Of a stretch of DNA of 39,069 bases, positions 33,006 to 39,069 are shown one piece after another. The notes below the pieces were generated by a model, which did not search any database, had not been told where the DNA came from, and saw only the letters and a program-made list of their open reading frames with translations. A program made the position numbers and the translations under genes. This stretch comes from Oscillospiraceae bacterium (lineage in GTDB: Bacteria; Bacillota; Clostridia; UMGS1883). Each line of letters begins with the position of its first letter. Position 1 is the first letter of the stretch. The stretch spans positions 1-39,069 of the forward strand of contig JAFLUQ010000004.1 in NCBI GenBank assembly GCA_022508735.1. The letters run 5' to 3'.

Positions 33006-33242
33006 GTGAATTCAGACATAGATCAGGCCATCGGTCGATACTCGCTGATAACCATAACAGGCGGCAGCGAGATCATGGTAGAGGGGCTAAGAGGAATTCT
33101 TGATTATGATGCGGAAACCTTCCGCGTAAACACAATAAACGGCATAGTCGTCGTCACAGGCAGAAATTTGGAAATTTCCGCACTGACGGCGGAGGAGGTC
33201 ATTCTCAAAGGGAGGATTTCCTCGGTGGAATTTTGTTTGTAG
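33006..33242 (+). CDS. yqfC: Sporulation protein YqfC
   Basis: 78 residues, GTG start after AGAGGTG. It has the YabP/YqfC fold pattern: LITITGGSEIMVEGLRGILDY and INGIVVVTGRNLEISALTAEEVILKGRISSVEF. In B. subtilis yqfC and yqfD are sigma-E genes needed for proper spores; biochemical function is not known. yqfD starts 12 bases later behind GGGAGG, so they are coupled. First gene of the era cluster. Confidence 0.93.
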   Translation: MNSDIDQAIGRYSLITITGGSEIMVEGLRGILDYDAETFRVNTINGIVVVTGRNLEISALTAEEVILKGRISSVEFCL

Positions 33243-33254
33243 GGAGGCGACACT

Positions 33255-34394
33255 GTGCGCGATGTAACGCTTAAGCTTAAGAGCAGCTTCACGGTGGAAG
33301 TGAGGGGTGAGCGGCCGGAGCGGTTTCTGAACGTTGCAGCTGCAAAAGGGATATATGTTTCAGATGTCAGGCGGGTGGCGGGCGGGCTCAGGCTCCGGCT
33401 GAGCCGCGCGGCGCGGCGGATCATGGAGAAGGAAATGCCTCAGGGTCTCGAGATGGAGCCTGTGCGGGAACACGGAGCACCCAAAGTTATTCGGCGGTTT
33501 AAAAAGCGGTATCTTTTGCTTGGCGGCGCGGCAATGCTTACGGCAGCACTGATAGGCTTTTCGCAGTTTGTGTGGCGGGTGGAGCTATCGGGAGGAACGC
33601 AGGAGCTTCAGGCCGAGGCGGCGGCCTTTCTTGAGGAGCAGGGCATACACCCCGGCATACTTAAAAGCTGCATAAACCAGAACGAAATAAAACGAGAGGC
33701 TATTCTTGCCATGGACGATCTGATGTGGCTCTGGGTAGATCTGCAGGGCACAACGGCCTATGTGCGGCTGGCGGACCGCCGGCTGCCGCCGGAGAGCCTT
33801 GCCACTGAGCCGGGCAACGTCATTGCCTGCGAGACCGGAGTAGTGGAACAGCTGACGGTGCTGGACGGCAAAGCCGTCGTGGGTGAGCTGGAGACCGTTG
33901 AAAAAGGCAGCGTGCTCATAAGCGGCATCATCCCCAGCGACCGCATTGAGGAACCAATAATCCGTCACGCACGGGGAAGCGTTATAGCCCGCGTATGGCG
34001 CGACAAAACCGAGATAATTCCCAAAACTATCGAAAAAAGAAACAGAACCGGTGAAGCAAAAAACATAAAATCAATAAAAATAAAAAAATTTATTGTAAAT
34101 TTTTCATTAAACAGTAGCATTTTGTACCCAAAGTATGATAGAATAAGAACTAAGTATAGGCTGGGACCGGTAGAGCTTATAAACGACGAGTACGCTGAGG
34201 TAGAGACCGAGACAGAAACTGTAGACACCGAGGCCGAGGCAGCTCGCGCCCGTGAGGAGTTCGAACGGGAGATTTTGAGCAGCGGGGCCGAACTGATTTC
34301 AGTTACCGAAAGCCGCACAGACCTTGGCGACCGGTTAGAGCTGTCGATGACAGCCGAGTGTCTGGCTGATATAGCTATTGAAATGCCAATGTAA
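33255..34394 (+). CDS. yqfD: Sporulation protein YqfD
   Basis: 379 residues, GTG start. A cytoplasmic N-terminal part of about 85 residues, one membrane helix (about 90-110, LLLGGAAMLTAALIGFSQFVW) and a large beta-rich extracytoplasmic part containing WVDLQGTTAYVRLADR, AGVVEQLTVLDGKAVV-like and SVLISGIIP motifs typical of YqfD. A Lys/Ile/Phe-rich block near residues 260-295 causes an AT-rich patch at about 34030-34150; this block is normal for the family. Pairing with YqfC in the mother cell envelope during engulfment is expected. Confidence 0.9.
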   Translation: MRDVTLKLKSSFTVEVRGERPERFLNVAAAKGIYVSDVRRVAGGLRLRLSRAARRIMEKEMPQGLEMEPVREHGAPKVIRRFKKRYLLLGGAAMLTAALIGFSQFVWRVELSGGTQELQAEAAAFLEEQGIHPGILKSCINQNEIKREAILAMDDLMWLWVDLQGTTAYVRLADRRLPPESLATEPGNVIACETGVVEQLTVLDGKAVVGELETVEKGSVLISGIIPSDRIEEPIIRHARGSVIARVWRDKTEIIPKTIEKRNRTGEAKNIKSIKIKKFIVNFSLNSSILYPKYDRIRTKYRLGPVELINDEYAEVETETETVDTEAEAARAREEFEREILSSGAELISVTESRTDLGDRLELSMTAECLADIAIEMPM

Positions 34395-34429
34395 ATAAGG
34401 CAATAAATACAAAGGGGAAGAACAAAGTA

Positions 34430-35413
34430 ATGGAAAGAACCTATGAAGCAAAAAGCATGGACAGCGTAATGAGCGTGTTCGGCAGCTTCGACCAGAACGT
34501 CAAGCTCATTGAACGTGAAATGGACGTTAAAATATCCAACTCAGACAATGTGATAAAAATGACAGGCCCGGACGCCGACAAGGCTGCCCGGGTAGTTGAG
34601 CAGCTTGCCGAGACTGCCGAGAGCGGCGAGGAGCTGAATGAGCAGAACGTGCGTTATGCCATATTCATGGCGAATGAGGGCATTGAATATGTGCCCGCAG
34701 CCAAGGGAGACTACATCTGCCTGACCGGCAAAGGCAAGCCCATAAAGTGCAAGACCCAGGGCCAGAAGGACTATATCCAGAAGATAAAAGACAACGTTGT
34801 GACTATTGCCATAGGCCCTGCCGGCACCGGCAAGACCTATCTGGCCGTAGCCATGGCGGTGGACTCCTTTCGCCGCAAGGAGGTCAGCAAAATAATCCTG
34901 ACCCGTCCAGCTGTTGAGGCCGGAGAAAAGCTGGGCTTTCTGCCCGGAGACCTTCAGATGAAGGTAGACCCGTACCTGCGCCCGCTCTATGACGCGCTTG
35001 GGGACATGCTCGGCATGGAGAATTACCAGAAGTATCTGGAGCGCGGCATAATAGAGATCGCACCGCTGGCATATATGCGCGGCCGAACTCTGGACGACGC
35101 CTATATCATACTTGACGAGGCTCAGAATACCACCCCGGAACAGATGAAAATGTTTCTGACCCGAATAGGCTTTGGCAGCCATGCCGTCATTACCGGCGAC
35201 GTGACCCAGATCGACCTGCCCCGGGGCGTGAGAAGCGGCCTTAAGGACGCTGTAAAGATACTGAAAAACATTGAAGGACTTTCGGTAGTGACACTGACAG
35301 AAAGAGACGTTGTGCGCCACCCGCTGGTGCAGAAGATAATTGCAGCATACGAAAGGCATGAAAGAAGAGAAGAACGAAGAGAAGAGAGAAGGGAAACTCA
35401 CAATGCTCAGTAA
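34430..35413 (+). CDS. phoH: PhoH family ATPase
   Basis: 327 residues. An N-terminal KH-like segment (about 20-80) is followed by a RecA-like ATPase core: Walker A GPAGTGKT near 125, ILTRPAVEAGEKLGFLPGD, and Walker B YIILDEAQN. Proteins of this family are linked to RNA metabolism and ribosome maturation, often beside ybeY, as here. The last 20 residues are a charged Arg/Glu repeat; the DNA there is purine-rich and also holds the pgpH ribosome binding site. pgpH overlaps its end by 11 bases. Confidence 0.94.
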   Translation: MERTYEAKSMDSVMSVFGSFDQNVKLIEREMDVKISNSDNVIKMTGPDADKAARVVEQLAETAESGEELNEQNVRYAIFMANEGIEYVPAAKGDYICLTGKGKPIKCKTQGQKDYIQKIKDNVVTIAIGPAGTGKTYLAVAMAVDSFRRKEVSKIILTRPAVEAGEKLGFLPGDLQMKVDPYLRPLYDALGDMLGMENYQKYLERGIIEIAPLAYMRGRTLDDAYIILDEAQNTTPEQMKMFLTRIGFGSHAVITGDVTQIDLPRGVRSGLKDAVKILKNIEGLSVVTLTERDVVRHPLVQKIIAAYERHERREERREERRETHNAQ

Positions 35414-37409
35414 AAAAAGAGCAGACTATGCCAAGGTGGGGCTTATAACCCTGCTGGCTTTTATGGCCCTGCTCTCCGTCAGCCTGACGTCCGGGCAGAC
35501 CGGCCAGTTTGAGCTATCCGCAGGGGATATATCTCCTGCCGACATCTATGCTCCCAGGGCTATTGTGGACAAGACTACCACCGCGGCTCTCAGGGACGCT
35601 GCCATGAAAAGCGTGCAGCCGGTCTACAGTCTGGATAACGACCTGACCGTGGCCGCCGTTGACCGCCTGAATGCCTTTTTCGCCGCCGCCACCACAGTGC
35701 GGGCCGAAGAGGAGTACGATCAGTCGGCACGGGCCATTCAGCTCGAGGCCCGTTCCAAGCTTGATATCGACGAGACCTGCTATACCGCCATTGCCGCCAT
35801 GTCCGATGCGGCCTTTGACAGGCTGAAGGGCGTTGTGGACTGTGTGGATTCGGTCATGAGCGAGGGCGTGGAGAATGCCGCCGACGGCATTGAGCTTTGC
35901 CGCGGCAAAATTGAAGCTCTGGGGCTGGCCGAGCCGGCCGAGGCCGTGGCCGTGGCGCTTGCACAGTCAGTCATAGCCGAAAACCTGCATATTGATGAAA
36001 GTGAAACGAGCAGCCGCCGCGAAGCCGCCGCAGGTGCCGTGGCTACTGTTGACTATAAAAAGAATCAGACTCTGGTGCGCAGGGGCGAGATAGTGACTCA
36101 GGCGCAGTTAGACATGATGTCTGAGCTGGGCCTCTTAAAGGGCTCCAGTCCTCTGAGCCGCCGCTATATAATCGGTATTTGTGTTACGCTCGTGCTCCTC
36201 TTCGGGATTTTTGCGGCGTACGTGCTGTTCTGCGATCAGGAGCTTGGGCATAGCCCAAACAAGCTCGTAATTATCGCCATCGTAAGCTTTATAGCCGTTG
36301 CAATGGAGTTTTACATAGGAAGAAACGTATCTGACTTTTTCCGCGCCATGCTGCCTGTGGGGCTGCTGGCGGCCATAATCACCATATTTGTGAACGCGCG
36401 TGTGGCACTCTTGGTAAATATGTGCGTCGGTGTGCTCGGAGCCATAGGTGCTCAGCACGACTGGGGCTATGGGATCTGCCTTATACTGAGCGGCAGCATA
36501 ACCGCATTCAGCTATAGCCGCGTTCGCCGAAGAACGCATCTTATCCCCGCAACGCTGCTCTGCTCAATCGGCAATGCGGTCGTGTTTGCCGCCATGGCTC
36601 TGCTGGAGACCGAAGACGGCAGAGGCATTGCAATGAACGCCTTTGCCGGGCTCCTTGGCGGATTTTTGTCAGGCATTATAACCGCCGGCTCACTGCCCTT
36701 CTGGGAGTGGGGCTTCGACGTACTGACGCCCATCAAGCTTGGTGAGCTGAGCAATCCCGAGAGCCGCCTGTTAAAGAAGCTGCTCATACAGGCCCCCGGC
36801 ACCTACCACCACTCTCTTACCGTGGCAAATATCGCCGAGATAGCCGCGCGTGAGATAGGGGCCGACAGTGTGCTTGCCCGCGTTGGAGCTTACTATCACG
36901 ACATAGGCAAGATAAATCATCCGCTTTATTTCAAAGAAAATCAGTATAACGAAAATCCTCATGACAACATGGAGTATGAGGACAGCGCAAAATCGATCAT
37001 TGCCCACGTGGAGGACGGAGCAGCCATTGCCCGCCAGCACCACCTGCCAAAGGGCATAAGAGATATAATCGCTCAGCATCACGGCACTACTGCCACCGGA
37101 TATTTCCTTAAACGCGCGCTTAAGGATAATCCGAACCGCGACACCTCGGTTTTCTACTATCCCGGCCCCAGGCCTCAAACACGGGAGGCGGCGATAGTCA
37201 TGCTCAGCGATGGCTGCGAGGCCGCTGTGCGGAGCCTCAGCAGCAAGGAGGAGGCCGAGATCGACAAAATGGTGCGCGGAATCATAAGCGCCCGCGTAAA
37301 TGAGGGCCAGCTCGACGAGTGTGATCTGACCTTCGGCGAGCTTAAAATAGTAACTGACACTATAATCAAGACCCTCGGCGGCTATTTCCACGAGCGGATT
37401 CAATATTAA
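35403..37409 (+). CDS. pgpH: 7TM-HD c-di-AMP phosphodiesterase PgpH/YqfF
   Basis: 668 residues from the ATG at 35403 (AGAAGGGA upstream); a longer form from 35340 would only extend into the phoH reading. Order: a membrane helix (about 10-28), an extracellular 7TMR-HDED domain (about 30-250), about seven transmembrane helices (255-430), and a cytoplasmic HD domain (about 465-600) with the TYHHSLTVANIAEIA, YYHDIGK and IAQHHGTT motifs that bind the metal pair. PgpH proteins hydrolyse the second messenger c-di-AMP. Overlap with phoH indicates translational coupling. Confidence 0.94.
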   Translation: MLSKKRADYAKVGLITLLAFMALLSVSLTSGQTGQFELSAGDISPADIYAPRAIVDKTTTAALRDAAMKSVQPVYSLDNDLTVAAVDRLNAFFAAATTVRAEEEYDQSARAIQLEARSKLDIDETCYTAIAAMSDAAFDRLKGVVDCVDSVMSEGVENAADGIELCRGKIEALGLAEPAEAVAVALAQSVIAENLHIDESETSSRREAAAGAVATVDYKKNQTLVRRGEIVTQAQLDMMSELGLLKGSSPLSRRYIIGICVTLVLLFGIFAAYVLFCDQELGHSPNKLVIIAIVSFIAVAMEFYIGRNVSDFFRAMLPVGLLAAIITIFVNARVALLVNMCVGVLGAIGAQHDWGYGICLILSGSITAFSYSRVRRRTHLIPATLLCSIGNAVVFAAMALLETEDGRGIAMNAFAGLLGGFLSGIITAGSLPFWEWGFDVLTPIKLGELSNPESRLLKKLLIQAPGTYHHSLTVANIAEIAAREIGADSVLARVGAYYHDIGKINHPLYFKENQYNENPHDNMEYEDSAKSIIAHVEDGAAIARQHHLPKGIRDIIAQHHGTTATGYFLKRALKDNPNRDTSVFYYPGPRPQTREAAIVMLSDGCEAAVRSLSSKEEAEIDKMVRGIISARVNEGQLDECDLTFGELKIVTDTIIKTLGGYFHERIQY

Positions 37410-37434
37410 AGTATACAAAGGAAAGAGGATCACC

Positions 37435-37923
37435 ATGATAGAATACATTATTGAAGATGAACAGGACAAAGTTGAATTTACTCCCGAGCTGGAGGAGATC
37501 GTGCAAAGCGCCGTTATGGCCACAATGGAGGTGCTGGAATGTCAGGACACCGACTGTGAGGTCAGCGTGCTGCTCACGGACAATGAGGGTATTCGGGCCA
37601 TAAACAGGGAGACACGGGATATCGACGCTCCCACCGACGTACTCAGCTTCCCTATTCTGGAATTTGACGACGACGGAGTTATGATCGAGGAAAGCGGGGA
37701 TTACGACGGAGATCTACTGCTGTTAGGCGATATTGTTATATCCCTCGAACGCGCCAAGGCTCAGGCTGAGGAGTACGGCCACAGCCTTAAGCGCGAGGTG
37801 GGCTTTCTCACCGCTCACAGCACACTTCACCTCATGGGCTTTGACCATCAGGGCGAGGAGGACACTCCTGTAATGCAGGCCCATGAAAGAGCTGTTATGG
37901 AAAAATTGGGCCTGACGAGGTGA
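37435..37923 (+). CDS. ybeY: Endoribonuclease YbeY
   Basis: 162 residues. The zinc site motif HSTLHLMGFDHQGEED is complete (three His), and the PTDVLSFPI motif is present. YbeY takes part in 16S rRNA 3' end maturation and ribosome quality control. It lies between pgpH and dgkA, three bases before dgkA, in the usual phoH-ybeY-era order. Confidence 0.96.
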   Translation: MIEYIIEDEQDKVEFTPELEEIVQSAVMATMEVLECQDTDCEVSVLLTDNEGIRAINRETRDIDAPTDVLSFPILEFDDDGVMIEESGDYDGDLLLLGDIVISLERAKAQAEEYGHSLKREVGFLTAHSTLHLMGFDHQGEEDTPVMQAHERAVMEKLGLTR

Positions 37924-37926
37924 AAA

Positions 37927-38313
37927 ATGGCTAAGTCTCATTCACTATCCGAAAGCTTTCGCCATGCTATAGACGGCTTTGCGGACGCGGTAAAATCCGA
38001 GCGGAACATGAAGATACACTGCGCCGCCACGGTCATAATTACGGTTTTTGCCTTTACGCTGGGTCTCAGCATCGGAGAAAAGGCCGTGCTGCTGATTCTT
38101 TGCGGTCTTGTAATCGCGGCGGAGCTGTTCAACACCGCCCTCGAAAACACCGTTGACCTGGCCTCACCGGAGCTCCACCCTTTGGCAAAGCGCGCTAAGG
38201 ACAGCGCCGCGGCCGCGGTATTTATAATGAGCATAACCGCCGCCGTAGTCGGAATTATAATATTCTGGCCCTACGGCATGGAAATTTTAGATAATATACA
38301 ACATCTGATATGA
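37927..38313 (+). CDS. dgkA: Diacylglycerol/undecaprenol kinase family protein
   Basis: 128 residues, a small membrane enzyme with three helices. A cytoplasmic amphipathic start (SFRHAIDGFADAVKSERNMKIH) precedes the helices, and the active-site motif AAELFNTALENTVDL is intact, as is KDSAAAAV. Gram-positive members mainly phosphorylate undecaprenol to recycle the cell-wall lipid carrier. It follows ybeY by three bases and era begins ten bases after. Confidence 0.94.
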   Translation: MAKSHSLSESFRHAIDGFADAVKSERNMKIHCAATVIITVFAFTLGLSIGEKAVLLILCGLVIAAELFNTALENTVDLASPELHPLAKRAKDSAAAAVFIMSITAAVVGIIIFWPYGMEILDNIQHLI

Positions 38314-38323
38314 GAGGTGTAAC

Positions 38324-39069
38324 ATGGAAGATAAAAAACTTAAATCCGGTTTCGTGGCGGTGCTTGGCCGCCCCAACGTGGGAAAGTCCACACTTATCAA
38401 TGCTTTGACCGGGCAGAAGGTGGCGATAGTTTCGCCCAAGCCTCAGACCACCCGCAGCAATATGGTCGCCATTGACAACGGTGACGGCTATCAGATCATA
38501 TTCACCGACACTCCCGGCGTGCACCGCCCACGCACCCGCCTTGGCGAGTTCATGAATGACTCCGCACTTAAGGCCGCCGGAGACGTTGACTGTGCAGTGT
38601 TGGTTGTCGAGGCGGGCCGCGACGTCTATGACATAGAAAAAGAGCTGATCACCGGGTTGAAGGAGAAAAAAATCCCCGTTGTGCTGGTAATAAACAAAGT
38701 CGACACCGTCAGCCGTGAGGCCCTTCTTCCCCAGATAAGCGCCTTTGCGGAGCTCACTGACTTCGCCGCTGTTGTGCCGATCTCCGCCCGCCGACGCGAA
38801 GTCTCCGACGTGAGAAAGGAGATCCTCGCACTTCTGCCCGAAGGTCCGATGTACTACCCCGACGACATTGCCGCCGACCGTAGCCTGAGAGACATGTGCG
38901 CCGAGATAATCCGTGAAAAAATACTCCGCCTGCTTGACCGCGAAGTGCCCCACGGCACCGCCGTTGAGATAGAAAAAATGGAGGAGGGCGAGGAGCTTAC
39001 CCGCATCAGCGCGGTCATCTACTGCGAAAAGAGCAGCCATAAGCCCATAATCATCGGCAAGGGCGGCGA
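38324..39069 (+). CDS. era: GTPase Era, cut by the window end
   Basis: The first 248 residues in frame without a stop. The GTPase domain shows G1 GRPNVGKS (15-22), G3 DTPG (62-65), G4 NKVD (124-127) and SAR (154-156). The C-terminal KH domain is entered, with IIIGKGG at the very end of the window. Era binds 16S rRNA and helps 30S assembly. Start ATG after GAGAGGTG. About 50 residues are missing. Confidence 0.97.
   Translation, partial: MEDKKLKSGFVAVLGRPNVGKSTLINALTGQKVAIVSPKPQTTRSNMVAIDNGDGYQIIFTDTPGVHRPRTRLGEFMNDSALKAAGDVDCAVLVVEAGRDVYDIEKELITGLKEKKIPVVLVINKVDTVSREALLPQISAFAELTDFAAVVPISARRREVSDVRKEILALLPEGPMYYPDDIAADRSLRDMCAEIIREKILRLLDREVPHGTAVEIEKMEEGEELTRISAVIYCEKSSHKPIIIGKGG

Noticed and set aside
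34030..34150. AT-rich patch inside yqfD, possible insertion
   Set aside because: The frame is intact and YqfD proteins normally have a Lys/Ile/Phe-rich stretch here, which explains the base composition.
35355..35400. Purine-rich repeat at the phoH/pgpH junction, possible tandem repeat element
   Set aside because: It encodes the charged C-terminal tail of PhoH and holds the pgpH ribosome binding site; the copies are short and irregular.
1..39069. CRISPR array, insertion sequence or prophage
   Set aside because: No regularly spaced repeats, transposase or phage structural genes were seen on either strand.

Overview
The window comes from an endospore-forming Bacillota, most likely a Clostridia of the Oscillospiraceae type (inference). 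Direct support: a 24-residue SpoVM, YlbJ, YqfC and YqfD, a Gram-positive type LexA box at recA, a THF riboswitch on a folate ECF transporter gene, and the yqfC-yqfD-phoH-pgpH-ybeY-dgkA-era cluster. Large secreted proteins with SLH, LamG-like, beta-propeller and PI-PLC domains suit a gut or polysaccharide-rich habitat.

Layout. 1-550: the 3' part of tRNA-Ala(CGC), a small XRE regulator with two palindromic operator-like sites, and a short promoter-to-hairpin transcription unit. 551-4747 (-): an SLH-anchored GH43 galactanase-like enzyme followed by an M24 aminopeptidase. 4826-5115 (+): a 54-residue membrane peptide and spoVM. 5133-9861 (-): a 1490-residue secreted beta-propeller/LamG protein and a 57-residue peptide. 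9947-17989 (-): two ABC half-transporters, a NimA-like flavoprotein, cysteine desulfurase, ThiI, CinA C-domain and RecA. 18049-20295 (-): a ParC/GyrA-type topoisomerase subunit. 20319-25806 (+): YqeG, an AroE-AroK fusion, THF riboswitch, FolT, FolC, a degenerate SGNH protein and a HAD hydrolase. 25810-30144 (-): a 1352-residue secreted PI-PLC-domain protein and a 59-residue peptide. 30173-32968 (-): ylbJ and an asparagine synthase. 32943-39069 (+): yqfC, yqfD, phoH, pgpH, ybeY, dgkA and era, the last cut by the window end.

How genes work together. Shikimate synthesis (AroE-AroK) feeds chorismate and hence pABA and folate; the next unit imports folate (FolT) and polyglutamylates it (FolC) under a THF riboswitch. 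NifS and ThiI form a sulfur relay for tRNA thiolation. YlbJ, YqfC, YqfD, SpoVM and possibly the asparagine synthase belong to sporulation; ylbJ and yqfC seem to share one patch of overlapping, divergent sigma-E-like promoters.

The best candidate for something undescribed is a two-gene module present twice, about 20 kb apart, both copies on the minus strand. Each copy is a giant Sec-secreted protein whose C-terminal region (about 220 residues, ending in a GEL-x-F-[IV]-EEV tail) is shared, followed 13-15 bases later, behind a strong ribosome binding site, by a 57-59 residue leaderless peptide beginning M-[RK]-[KR]-YFE-x-P-x-V. The enzymatic parts of the two giants differ (BNR_4 propeller versus PI-PLC), while the tail and the peptide are kept.
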